A stretch of 64,000 nucleotides of DNA, from the NCBI GenBank assembly GCA_026874595.1, contig CM049316.1:14699839-14763838 (forward strand), written 5' to 3'. The notes below the pieces were generated by a model, which saw only the letters and a program-made list of their open reading frames with translations, had not been told where the DNA came from and ran no database searches. The position numbers were made by a program, and so were the translations under genes. Positions 10,695 through 22,179 of the stretch are shown piece by piece. Position 1 is the first letter of the stretch; each line of letters opens with the position of its first letter. This DNA is from Sipunculus nudus (taxonomy: Eukaryota; Annelida; Sipuncula; Golfingiida; Sipunculidae).

Positions 10695-13600
10695 GGTCAG
10701 ACGACCAACTTAGAGAAGGTTGTTGCGTACCCCATAGAACAGTACAAGACGGTTGGCAAGAGGCCATTCACCAAGGTGAAGTTCGCTGTGGTCGAGGTTG
10801 ATTGCCTTGCGGATACCGGCTCCATGGTGACCACAATTAGCGAGACTTTCTTCTCAGACTTGGTACGAACCGAGGGTCTCGACATCGTGGACCCAGTAGA
10901 GTGGCTCACTCTAAGGGCAGCCATGGTATAGAGGTCACATATGTAGGACTTGCAATTCTTGATCTGGAGGTGCATGGGACATTGATACATGATGTAGTAG
11001 TACTGGTTGTAAAGGACACTCCAATGACTTTAGAAGCATGGAAGAGGTTACCGGGTATTTTGGGAACCAATGTGTACATCAAAGACTTGGCTGGGCTCAT
11101 AAAAGTGGAAGACACGGAGAGAGATGGGTCTTCGGTAGTCAGAGTAGCTGAAACACAAGCTGTGTACATTCCATCCCTTAGTTTAAGCCCAGTTAAGGTG
11201 AGCGGACCGGTGGGTGGCTCTCTTTCCGTATTAGAGCCCTTGAAGGACATGACTCATCTGCCAAAGAATCTGCAAGTGGTGCCCACAGCGGTGAGGGCAA
11301 GCCCCAAGTACGTGCAATTGGTTAATCATGGTACCCGGGCAGTGTGCATCAAACCCAGGAGACCAATTGGAACGGTAACAAAAGTGGAAGCGGTCCACGC
11401 AGAACGTTTTAAAGTCTGTTTGGCAGGGCAAGATATTGTAATCAAGAATGATGGCCAGGGTCAAAGCCAAGCTACATCCAGGGATGGGGCCCATGTCCCT
11501 TAGGTAGACATGTTTGACTTCGGGCCTATTGGGCGAAACAAAGAAGATGTGCTTGGACTGTTTAAGGAATATCAGGATATATTCTACAGGGAGGGTGAAC
11601 CTTTGAGCTGCACCCCACTGGTACAGCATCGCATAGTCACAGAAAGTGAGTCACCAATAGTCCAGCCCTTCAGGAGACTGTCGCCTCAATTGTGGAGAGA
11701 AGTCATCTCGAAGACCTGCTCCAGCGAGGTATATGTGAGAGCAACTCGCCGTATGCGTCATTGATGGTCGTGGCACGCGAGCGATCCGGCCAGATACGTC
11801 TGTGCGTCGATTATAGAAAACTGAATCAAAGTACAAGGAGAAATTCTTTCCCGTTGCCCAGGAGTACGGAATCCCTTGAGGCCTATGGAAGTGCAATTGT
11901 TTTAAGTACTCCAGATTTGGCGACAGCCTATTCATAGGTGGAAGTGGCTCCGGAAGACCGCCACGAGACCGCATTTGCAACGCAGGCGGGGCTAAAGGAG
12001 TTTCAGAGGATGCAATTTGGCTTGGCGAATAGCCCCGAGACATGGCAGCGACTTATGAGCACTCTTTTTAGAGAAGACCTCTATGATACTCTCCTTGTGT
12101 ATTTCGACGATATAATCGTGTACTCGCCGACATGGGAGGAACACTTACCCAGGCTAGAGAACGTCTTAAGAAAGCTAAGGACACACGGGCTTAAGCTTTC
12201 TCTGCGGAAGTGTCACTTTTTTCAGACCAAGGTCAATTACTTGGGACATGTTGTTACATCCGAAGGGGTTGGCCCAGACCCAGACAAGATCAGTTGCATG
12301 GAGCGCTGGCAGAGACCAACTACCCTGAAGGAGTTGAGGACATTTCTTGGATTCTGCTCTTATTATAGGAGATTCCTTCCAAAGTTTGCCAGCAGAGTGT
12401 TTCCATTGAATGACTTGGTTAGTACCGTACTGAAACTACAGAAAACCAAGACGCAGAGCATCCCCATAGGACAGTATTGGGACTCGAGGCGTCAAGGAGC
12501 TTTCGAGGATATCAGGCAGGCCTTAACAACAGCCCCAGTTCTCAGTTTTGCAGACTTTACATTGCCGTTTGTGGTGGATACCGATGCCTCAAGTCAAGGC
12601 TTAGGGCAATACTCAGTCATGTTCAAGGAGGGAAGCGAAAAGTCAACGCCTACGCAAGCAGAGGGTTACGCCGAGGAGAAAGGAACATGAATAAGTACAG
12701 TTTCAAGAAGCTGGAGTTGTTGGCCCTGAAGTGCGCCATCACTAGAAAGTGCAGGGAGTACCTCCAAGAGAAGCCCTTTGCAGTCATTACGGATAACAAT
12801 CCGTTGACCTATTTCCTGAAACAAACCAAGCTTTCAGCGGTTGAACAGCGCTAGGCCAACGAATTAGCTGGATTCAACTTTGAGATCATGTATCGCCCTG
12901 GCCGCAAGAATGTAGGGGCGGATGCGTTGTCCCACCATGAGACCCGCCCTTGGGACCGAGATGGCGAGGAGGAACCCGCTGAGGAGGATACACATACTCT
13001 CTATGCATTAGCAGCCTGCTCAGATGACATTGACTTGCCCATAGTTAGTTCACCAAAGTCAAGTGAGATCTTTTGGGAGGCTTCGTGTACCAGACGTTTG
13101 GACCTTGAACTTCAGTTGAAGGTTTGGGAGTATGGTACTAGCGAGAAGCAGCCTTTCCTAAGCGACGCTTTGGAGGCTACTCCGCTGCCGCATTTGTCCA
13201 AGGAAGCCTTAGAAGACGTACAAGGGAAGGACCCCATAAAAGGACCATTCCTTAAGGATTGGCGGCACAAGTCCATAACGCCATTGAGTGAGAGGTGCAG
13301 GAAGCCGCGAGAACTCCAACTGATGTACCGACAATGGGATCGCTTCCAGGAGACAGAGGGAGTCCTCTAAAGACGTGTAAAAGATCCCTTAAAACAGCTT
13401 GTACTGCCTGCAGAGTTACGTGACCAACTGTTAGGTGCCCTTCATGACGAAAACGGACACCAAGGTGTTAAAAGGACGGAACAAATGGTCCGAAAGAGAT
13501 GTTATTGGCCCAGAATGAACAAGTTCATCACTGACACTAGATTGCGCGTTGTGGCCGATACACTCTGTACAAGTACAAAAAGGTGAAGACGCTTCTGGGT

Positions 13601-14760
13601 ACAGTTACTGCAGTCAGGCCACTGGAAGTAGTTGCAATCGATTTCACGGTCCTAGAGCCCGCTACAGATGGAAGAGAAAACACCAAGTCATCAATGATGT
13701 ATTCACAAAGTGGACTGTCGCAGTCCCAACGCGCGACCAGAAGGCCACAAGTCGCCCGAGTATTGAGCCGAGAGTGGTTTTCAAGGTATGGTCCACCATC
13801 ATGCTTACACAGTGATAGAGGCCGAGATTTCGAGGGTCATGTTGTCCGTGCCTTGTGCGAGACGTATGGAGTGAAGAAGTCTATAAACAACTGCGTACGG
13901 GCCCCAATCCAATGGGCAATGTGAACGGTTCAACCGGACCCTACACGATTTATTGAGGTCCCTCGAGGCAAACAAGAAACGCCGATGGCCAGAGTACTTA
14001 ACCGAGTTAGTGTTTGCAAATAACGTCATCCCCACTAATCGACAGGATACAGCCCATTTTACTTATTGTTTGGTCAGGAGGCGACCCTCCAAGATGATGT
14101 GTATCTCGGATTGGATCAACAAGAACTGGATATTGGTGAGATATCCTGGGTGACGGCACACCAAGGCCATATGCGAGGGGTGTACACTATTTGTACAGAG
14201 GAACCTTACAAAGGCAGCAGAAATGCGTAAGCAAAGACATGATGTGACTGCACGTGAACAGCCGCTAGAGCTTAGAACATATGTCTGGATGCGGAATCGT
14301 GGACTGCGGGAGAGGCATAAGATAGCTGATGCCTTTCGTCCTGAACTATACAAGATCCTGTCCCGGTTTGAGGACAAGGATGTATATAAATACAAAGAGA
14401 TGAGTGCGAAGGAGCACCAAAATCGGTGAATCGAGAAGAACTTTTGGTAGTTGACGCCAATCCAGGAGTAGCTGTGGATGTAGAGCTGGAGGATCAACCG
14501 AATGAGACTGTTGTAGACCAGGATGAGGATGGTGAGATAGAACAGTACATTGTACTTCAGCAAGATCCACCACGGGCTCTCTCAGGACCAGATCCACGTG
14601 AAAGCTGCGACCGAACGACGCTCAACCGCAGCCGCGCAGATACCCTAAGCGGGCGAATGTTGGACAGCATACTAATTTGCACCACGAGCCTCGGTCTATG
14701 TCGGGAAACGAGCTGGAAGCTCGAGAGAAACCGTTGCCGAACACATTGAATATTACTGTT
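10695..14760 (+). pseudogene. pol of the 8-15 kb Gypsy element (PR, RT, RNase H, IN)
   Basis: Domains in order: aspartic protease with an intact DTGS (Asp codon at 10812); linker (10901-11503); reverse transcriptase (11640-12370) with LCVDYRKLN, a GLANSPETWQRLM block and the catalytic YFDD at 12100-12111; thumb and connection with YLGHVV and FLGFCSYYRRF; RNase H (12560-12860) with VDTDASSQG and ITDNNPLTYF; a 'YRPGRKNVGADALSH' block (12888); integrase zinc finger near 13450 (HDENGHQGV); integrase core with AIDFTVLEP (about 13640) and HSDRGRDFEG (about 13808). The Glu-containing block is scrambled. Stops at 11502, 11935 and 12852 and several frameshifts disable it. Confidence 0.88.
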
Positions 14761-14929
14761 AAAACCTGCATCATTGTTTAAGGATGAGAATAGCATATAG
14801 ATTTTGTGCCTTGCCTTATTGGGCGATCACTGAGTTTTGATAGCTGCATAACTGTTGTCCATGTTAGTAAGTTAAGTTACCCTTCAATCTGTTCTTGGTA
14901 ACTGAGACTGTACCGTACGCCTGGTAACT

Positions 14930-15101
14930 TGTTATACCGGGTGCAACGTGATTTGCATGTCTGATGCTACAACCCTGGAATTGTGAGGTCATCTAAGGAC
15001 AGATTATTATTAAAGACATTCCAATCAAGTGAACTTGTTGTGAGCTCTTCGTCAGGCATCTAACCCCGAAACCCCGACCTGTCCAGCCCCGGCTGGTTAC
15101 A
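14930..15101 (+). repeat. 3' LTR remnant of the Gypsy element
   Basis: It matches 8313-8475 with scattered substitutions and a few small insertions. It ends GGTTACA directly before the ACAT target duplication. No good polypurine tract lies upstream and the sequence between 14760 and 14930 does not match the 5' LTR. Confidence 0.8.
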
Positions 15102-15105
15102 ACAT

Positions 15106-16650
15106 GATCAAAATAAAATTAGAGATCAGCTTATCCAACCAAACTAAAAGATTCCAAAGAAACACTTAATGCTTGGAGAAGTAGAAATTTAACTTTAAAT
15201 GGAAGGATTATGTTAGCGAAGTCTTTGGATAATTCTAATTTAGCTAATGTAGCATCAGTAGTAGATATACCTGAAAATTAAATAAGGGAAGTTGACCATT
15301 TGTTGTTTAAATTTATATGGAAAGGTGAAAAAAGAGGACGGATAAAAAGAGGATTTAAATATTTGAATATGAACAAGGTGGACAGAAAATGGTTAATGTA
15401 AAATGTATGATTGAGGCCCAAAGGATAAATTGGATGAAAAGATATTTAAATGGAAATAATATCCCATGGGAATCTCTAGTGGATTCACTGTGTAATCGTT
15501 ATTGAGGGTTCTCATATCTTTAACAGTGTAACTACTCTAGAGCAATATTACATAAACTACCACTCTATTATAAAGAGATTAAAAAATTATGGCTAACTGT
15601 TGGAGAAGAAAAAGATCAGGAAATTATTTCGAATAATACAATATAACTTTTAACGGTACAACTTTGTTTATGGAAAATATGAAAAATGCAGGTTTACTTT
15701 TTCTATCAGATTTGGTTGAAAAAGGTAAAATATTACTTTTTCTGGAGTGGAGAATAGAGGAGTGAAAGTAAATTACTGCATGTCTTGGAGAAGCATAATT
15801 AGTCAGGTATGGAAAGCTCTGAGGTTTATAAAATCTGCTGAATGTTCTATCAATAATAAATGGATTTTGAAATACTCCAGGACAAAGCTCTCAGAGGTAA
15901 CATCAAAGCAATTGTATAAAATTTTATTATATAACATCCCAAGGGACATGTAAAAAGGTGAACAAAAGCATGAAAAAATTTATGATATAGGAGACGGTCA
16001 GTGGACAGCTATATATAAATTACCATGGATAATTACCAACAATAAAAAAACTCCAAGATTTCATATACATGATAATCCATAGGATATTGGTTTTAAATGA
16101 TTGGCTCTATAAATGTAAATTCATTGAAAATGAAAAATGTTCATGCTGTGCCTATGACAGCGAGACATTAGAACATTTCAAATATGAGTGTAAATTAAGC
16201 AGACAATTTTAGGAAGAATTAGAAAATTATTAGAAGTTTTCAACAATGAAAGATTGGAGTCAAGATATAAAAAAAATATTACTTGGTAATATTGGCGAGA
16301 TAAATTTAAACAAGATTATAAATTTTGCTTGGTAAGAAGTACTTGTATGAGTGTAGTAATCCTCGAAAAAACCAAAGGTCACAATATTTTTACATAAAGT
16401 TAAACGGTATCATGACATAGAGATAGAGATGAAAGGTTAATAAATTGACTGAGACTCAAGAGTTGTGTTCCTGTCTGAACTTGCCACAAAGTTGATAATA
16501 GGTGACAATATTATGCTCGTGTTGTATATATATTTTTTTCCTATTGTGCTGAATCATGTGCTTTTTTGTGTATTGTAAATTGTTATGGTGCTGTGTTATA
16601 TGTAAGTGTATCTGAGATTGTATTTTTTTGTTAATAAAAAAATACAAGTG
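15106..16650 (+). pseudogene. non-LTR retrotransposon RT thumb and C-terminal zinc-binding domain
   Basis: This is the downstream half of the LINE split by the Gypsy element. It begins with DQNKIRDQL, then 'LNAWRSRNLTLNGRIMLAKS' near 15170, a classic LINE post-RT block, followed by 'LLFKFIWKGEKRGRIKR' (15300) and 'MVNVKCMIEAQRINWMKRYL' (15390). Near 16140 it has a CSCCAYDSETLEHF...C arrangement, the Cys/His domain found at the C-terminus of many LINE reverse transcriptases. Frameshifts and stops are frequent. The A-rich end 'aataaaaaaatac' near 16635 probably marks the element's 3' end. Confidence 0.75.
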
Positions 16651-16679
16651 TTACATTCTTTTTTGTCCTCATCTAGTGT

Positions 16680-17900
16680 AAATCAGTGATAAATTCCTAC
16701 AGGTTTAATGGATACCATAATTGTTGCTTTAGTAAAAAAAAGTGTTAAATAAATGATAAGAATAAATACAGACCAATAGGTCTTGTTACTATTATGTCAA
16801 AGATATTTCAATTTCTGTTGTTGCAGAAAATAAGGAACACTATTGGTACATGTGTTAATAAATTTGGATTTAAGGAAGGACATGCTACATATTTTGCACT
16901 AATAACACTCAAAAACACAGCATAATACAATCAGAAATTTAATAGCCCTGTCTTTGTTTGACCGAATAAATCACTGGACATTGTTTCGAAAGCTTATTGC
17001 CAGAAGTGTACCGCTACATATTATTGGTACCCCTACGAACTGGTGCCAGTAACAACGAATTGGTGTGAAATGGGGTTCAGGTACATAAAGTTATTCAGTG
17101 ATTAATGGTTGTCACATCACGCAAGTAGTGGACATAAATATCTGAGTTCTTTCACTCTCAAAAATCAAAAATATCATTCGTCTGAATTTTAAAACAAGAT
17201 TATTCCGGTAACCTCCAACAATTGGCCACCGTCGTCGATGACTGGCTCCAATCACACAATAACAACGTCTTGAACAAAGTACAAGTCACGTAATCCAGTT
17301 AACACTAGCTTCTAAATTCATTCACTGGCTCGCCGGTCTTGACACCACCTATTTATATCTGGGTAGCCGAAACTTCTAGAAATCTCTAGAAAGATCAGAT
17401 CTTTTCTCGTCAAGACTAGCACCTACAGGATTTTCTCGAATTTACCTATTGGAAATTACACATTGCCTGAATTCTCTAGAATCTTCTGTCATCTAATTAA
17501 AATAAATCAAGGTACGTACAGTTTGTCCATTTGCTTAAATAATAAACAAAATACTATTGAATAATCAACAAGCCACCTTGGCACTAATGTAAACAATCTG
17601 GATGACAACAGCAACATACAACTTTACCAAATATTATCGACTCCATCTCTCTGACTACACTTTATGATTTGATGTTCCAAATTAATATAAACTGACACCG
17701 TATAAACTATGTTTTCCTTAACCAATTCCAATTACAGCAGGCGGGTAGCACATTTGTGTCAATGGTGTACGACAAGAAAGTTTTTCGTCTCGGCACCTGT
17801 TTGCTGTATATGTGGATGACCTAAACAATTTAATAAACAAGTGACCCAAAGGTCATGACGTTCAGCTAACTAGGAAGACATTCACAAAAGGAATGATATC
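16680..17900 (+). pseudogene. LINE reverse transcriptase core fragment, interrupted
   Basis: The left part (16680-17100) reads NDKNKYRP-like, then IGLVTIMSKIFQFLLLQKIRN, GFKEGHAT and a degraded block that would hold the first catalytic Asp. The right part (about 17750-17900) reads NGVRQ and LFAVYVDDLNNLINK, with the catalytic YVDD. About 640 bases of unrecognised sequence (17100-17745) lie between them. This is exactly the RT portion missing from the copy at 7.9 kb, yet it sits downstream of that copy's 3' end, so it is either a second partial insertion or a rearranged piece. Confidence 0.7.
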
Positions 17901-17929
17901 ATCTGAATTGCAAATTTTGTAGGTTGAAC

Positions 17930-18285
17930 TGAACTGAAGCAAAGCTCGGAGAATATGGGTAACAGAGATCTATTTCATGGACCTCCCTGGATGTCATCTA
18001 AGAAGATTAGTTATATCGATGAAGGGATGATTCATGGTTCAATATGATTTTGAGTTTGGCAGAGACTTTTGAGCCCTTAGAGGAAAATGAAAGATCGATT
18101 CGGAGAACGTGATGCACCCTGCTCACTGCGACGAGAGCTTCAAGTTTTGTGAGGAAGAACGGCCACGAAAGTGTTCATAGAGGAATATGGACATAGAATT
18201 CAGTTTCTAGTGATGAAAAGCTAGTGTTGCGTCTGAAAGAACCATTGAGCAGATTGTCATAGAACACTCTGTCAGGGGAGGTTTT
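17930..18285 (+). pseudogene. Gypsy gag (capsid) fragment
   Basis: The frame at 18088 reads MKDRFGERDAPCSLRRELQVL and then, after a stop, 'KVFIEEYGHRIQFLVM'. It resembles the gag of the 27-40 kb element (RFGNKDAPISVRRELQYL, from about 32685), so it is a remnant of a related element. Upstream, 17960-18070 gives weak capsid-like sequence. No other part of that element is seen here. Confidence 0.6.
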
Positions 18286-18550
18286 TCACGGTCGGCCCCC
18301 ACCCAGGGTGAGCTCTCTGCAGGCTTAATGGGAAAGCTGTGCCCCACAGCCGTGTATCACCCACATATGGTTTTGGGGATTCCTCGGTGTTATGACCCAG
18401 CAATGGGGACGATTACACAACCAGGACCCGCAGGTGCGGTAGACACCGGGCCTGGGTGACACTGGGATACAAAAATAAAAATGACAGGAAGCGAGTGCTA
18501 CCGCCCTGTCACAAAGTCCCAAACCGAAATGGAAACTCTGCAGGTGTACA
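18286..18550. other. GC-richer spacer, no gene recognised
   Basis: This stretch has more C/G than its neighbours. A minus-strand frame of 94 codons (18325-18609) is open but resembles nothing I know. It may be the outer end of the Harbinger element. Confidence 0.35.
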
Positions 18551-18554
18551 TAAA

Positions 18555-18865
18555 AAATTATCGTACGACTGTTTAATTGTGCGATTGACCCACGGACAGG
18601 TAGTTGCATGACCAGTCTCCATAAATTTGTCCTGATTCTGAAATAGTCGTGAGTACTTGATACCGGTGGTAGGTAATCGTACGACTGGTGGCACGCTCTG
18701 TTGCACGATCAACCAGAACTAGTAATGATAGGTCGAAAGATCAGTCGTGCGACAAGTCGCTGCAATTAACGACAAGTCTCAGTGACCAGCAACCAATCGT
18801 ACGACTTGTCGTAATGACCTGCGAGTAGTCATTCAACTGGTCGTGCCATCAATCGTATGGATAAA
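18555..18865. repeat. cluster of tcgtacgac palindromic motifs
   Basis: Within 310 bases there are at least five copies of tcgtacgac or close variants on both strands, at about 18561, 18677, 18746, 18808 and 18853. They lie just upstream of the MADF-type gene. Clustered short motifs near the ends of PIF/Harbinger elements are typical binding sites for the Myb-like/MADF partner protein, so this may be the subterminal region. The binding role is inference. Confidence 0.5.
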
Positions 18866-18927
18866 TATTCCTGGGACCGATATCAGTCCTAGTCATTCGT
18901 TCGCTAGATCCCGTATAGGTCAATGAT

Positions 18928-20140
18928 ATGCCTCCAAGAAATGAAAAGGACGTGGCAAGGGCCGGATACAACTTGTTTCAAACACCGCGGCAGAAGCTGT
19001 GCTAGCAGAAATCTACATGGCACCCATGGCAGAAGATGATCCGCAGCCTGAATCTGTGCAGGAAACAGATGCCTCGGAGAGTGCAGACTCAGCGGACGAC
19101 ATGGCCAAACAAAAGAAAAAGAGCCCAGAGCTCGTGGCATCTGTTGATCAGGCCCTGTGTGAGTGGTCTGCAGAGCATCCACTGTTTTATGACCAAAGCA
19201 CTGCTAGTTCTAAAAACCGGCAAGAGAAAAACAGATTGCTCGACGATAAGGCCAATGTGCTGAACAATTAGCTGTGTGGTGTAAGTCACAACCGACGATG
19301 TATGGCAGACTACAAAAGAAGAAAAGCGGACAGGGACCATAAAAGTTTACAGACAGGCAACGATGGAACCTGAAAAAAATTGAGTTCCTGAAGTCCCACA
19401 TTGCGGTTAGAACGGCCACAAAGTAGCTTGGGACAGTCCCTGCTTCAGCTCCAGGGACGGAAGACGATGAACCCGTATCAGATGCCGACTTCGCTGTGCC
19501 GTCTACGTGAGACAATTTAGAGGTGGGTCCTAGCACCTCACAGGCCAGCTCATGTTTTTCTAAGAGGAAACGCCAGCAGCCAGCTGCTATTGACAACGCC
19601 TTGCTTAAACTGGTGGAGCAGGCTTCAGAGACCAAGCGCTTCTGCCAGCAGGTTGATGAGGTGTTGCGCTCCAGCAAACATCCAAAGGTAGCCTTCTCCC
19701 AGTGGATAACAGCTGAATCAGACTTTTTCCGTTGCTACCAGAAAGAGGTCTTCAGCACCGTAATGCGCTTCCGTGACATGGATGCGGTCCAGGCCAAAGT
19801 TCCGACCGTACAAACTGCCATGCTACCAACGATTGGCACATATCAGGGGATGCCACCTCGACCTTATTCTGCTCCACAGTCCGATTGGCACGCACCAACC
19901 ATGAACCAGGCCCCTGAGTGGACCCAGGCCCAGGGCTTTCCCCAGCTTGACCAGTCAACCCGAGCACCACGATCGCAGCCACTGCATTCTGGATCCTCCC
20001 TTAACCTGAGTGGACACAGCCAGTTGTCGTTCACGCATCTCGCTTCGATACACACGCCACCTACCCCTTCGACGACCGCCAAACTTAGTGCTCAGGTTGT
20101 CCGCAGTACACAGATCCTGCAAGGCAAAGAAGAAGATTAA
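18928..20140 (+). pseudogene. MADF/Myb-SANT-like partner protein of a PIF/Harbinger element
   Basis: The probable start is MPPRNEKDVARAG (18928). A frameshift near 18980 leads to 18999-19271, which holds the first half of a MADF domain (ALCEWSAEHPLFYDQ, then DDKANVLNN). The domain continues in another frame (QLAVWCKSQPTMYGRL) with a basic tail and WNLKKIEFLKSHI. The final frame (19523-20140, 205 codons) has a Lys/Arg patch, a helical region 'ALLKLVEQASETKRFCQQVDEVL' and a Pro/Gln-rich tail. MADF proteins of Harbinger elements bind DNA and carry the nuclease to the ends. There are two frame breaks and stops. The nuclease on the other strand at 21.4 kb is the expected partner. Confidence 0.7.
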
Positions 20141-20453
20141 GGACCTGTTTGATGACAAAGGAAACCTCCTAGTGTTTGGGACTTCATTGAGTTTGCATAT
20201 TTGTTTCCTTTGTATGTCTTTGTTTTCGCGTATTGCTTTTTAAGATGACCATTTAAAGTTTTTATTAAGACAATTATATTTTTCAATTTTGTAACTGTAA
20301 TAACAAATTAAAAATATTTACAAGATAAGTTTAATAAATATTCTGAAATTATGGGTATAAATTGTTGCATGTATCGCCTTTCTATCATAACCATTTAAAT
20401 GTTTCAGGAAGACAATTTCATTTTGCTTTTTTCTAATTATAACTAAAACATTT

Positions 20454-20503
<50 letters not shown>

Positions 20504-21409
20504 TTCTGAAATTCTGAAAATGTCCAGAACAATAGAAAGTAAGTTTCATTAAAATTTATGTGAAACATATAATTACATGGACAATTTTATGACAACATTA
20601 TTTCAGGGCATGGTCTTTATCTTTATATAATCTTTATTTCTTTTTTTTTTATTTTGACATCTATATCAATCAGTCTTAATATAAATGACTGACCGTGTGT
20701 GGTATGGACATTTCGTTTCACGCCTTTAAAATGTGCATGAAAAAGCTTTTTAGGGAAAAACGACGAGAGAGAGAGAGAGAGAGTGAGACGGAGTAATGTC
20801 GAGAGTACAAAGTGAAATTAAATCATAACTTTAATCAAATTTATTATAAAAGTATGCCGAATATTTGACTCTGTCCCTTTCTGTGTGCGTGTATGTGTTT
20901 CTTCCGAACAAATTCTAGATTTGAGGATGGATGCCGCAGGATGCGCGTGGACCGTTTACAAATGTATTAGTTTTTTTTTGCGAATAATATGTTTACGCAA
21001 ATTATTTTATATACTCTTCGTGTTTCATTGTACTTGATATATCAACATAAGCCTAAACTGTCTGTATAATTATTAATATATTCCTGGATTATGGTTAACA
21101 CACATTTTAGTTTAACAAATAATTTCTCCAAAATATAAACGATCTTCAATGTGTATGGTGTGATTTAATACTTTCATTCAGGTATTACACATAGCAAATA
21201 AAACGTGGGCATTTTATGACGGTGGTCATTTTATAATAATTGCTGCACGTAAAACTACAGACTTGTATCTTAAAAATTCTAATATAAGATATTTCCATAT
21301 ATTTCACGTTGTACCATATTTATATTTATCATTAAAATATTCAAATATCCGAACATAATTTATATATCATGCTCATACATAAAAAATGTCCAAATATTAG
21401 AGTCAAAGT
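20141..21409. other. AT-rich spacer with simple repeats
   Basis: The region contains (TA)n at about 20456-20500, a short GA run at about 20765-20785 and T-rich runs. No coding sequence was seen. It lies between the two convergent Harbinger genes and may be that element's interior. Confidence 0.6.
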
Positions 21410-21937
21410 TCAAATCATATACTGTTGCCATGGAACACTGCCAATGTTATTGTAGTAGTGCTTCAGATAGACTCGGACAGCCTTTCCCTCCTGCATGGCA
21501 AGGTTACTGCCTTGTATGTGTTGCAAGTCCTGGAGCACCTCCTCCTTCCTCCGAGCACCAGGGATTATCTGATGGTCTTCCCTCTCTTGATCAAGGTCAC
21601 GGTTCTGCAGTCCGAGGTACCTCATTCGCATAAGGTTGTGAAGGAAGAGGCACGCAACAGTGATCTCACAGACAGTCTCATGTTCCTGCTGCATGGTCGA
21701 TAGGAGACACCTCCAGCGGTGGGCTACGATCCCAAAAGCGTTCTCCACTACTCTGCGGCCACAGGACATTCGGTATTTGAAAATGCGAAACTCGAAGGTT
21801 TGTAGGGCGAATGCGTCATCCCCAATGATGAAGTAGGGAATGTCAAAGTCATCGTTAGGCAGTGGATAGAACATCGCCGGTAACATTGCCAGTGGCACCG
21901 CCGGTAACACCGACGGAACCGCCCAGGAAAATACCAA
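21410..21937 (-). pseudogene. PIF/Harbinger transposase (HARBI1-like nuclease), C-terminal half
   Basis: The 175-codon frame has the hallmark C-terminal part of the Harbinger DDE nuclease: YFIIGDDAFAL (with a catalytic Asp), a short deleted stretch, then 'IFKYRMSCGRRVVENAFGI' (with the catalytic Glu), RWRCLLSTMQ and ACLFLHNLMR. Family members are about 350 to 400 residues, so the N-terminal half with the first Asp is missing. The first 30 residues (Pro/Ala/Val-rich) are probably not native. It converges with the MADF-type gene at 18.9-20.1 kb, the usual two-gene design. Confidence 0.85.
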
Positions 21938-22179
21938 ACTGCAAAGAGGTCACAAATCCTGAACAGTACACGCGACGCGGACGTCTTATTAAACGGCCAA
22001 AGAATTACACTGCTTAAAGATTACAGTCAGCTAAAATGAAACGTGTGACACTTGCGGTGCTACATAAAACTCTCTGTTTGCTTTGAACAGGCATGTAAGA
22101 GTTTGTCAAACGGATGAGAGATTTGAGTGCTTTGGATGTGGAAACATGTACAGGCGCCCTGAATACCTAGCAAGACATT

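Larger units (their letters stand above)
7989..15101 (+). mobile_element. Gypsy/Metaviridae LTR retrotransposon (7.1 kb, degraded)
   Basis: The element starts with TGTGGCC at 7989 and ends with GGTTACA at 15101, flanked by ACAT at 7985-7988 and ACAT at 15102-15105, a 4-bp target duplication. The LINE reading frame continues across the two flanks (SVTILGIMISH on the left, DQNKIRDQL on the right), which confirms both ends. Order inside: LTR, primer site, 1.3 kb leader with a minisatellite, gag, protease, RT, RNase H, integrase, 3' LTR. It has many frameshifts and stops, so this copy cannot move by itself. Confidence 0.85.

Noticed and set aside
20455-20500. (TA)n tract as replication origin or cruciform element
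   Set aside because: Simple dinucleotide repeat with no supporting context.
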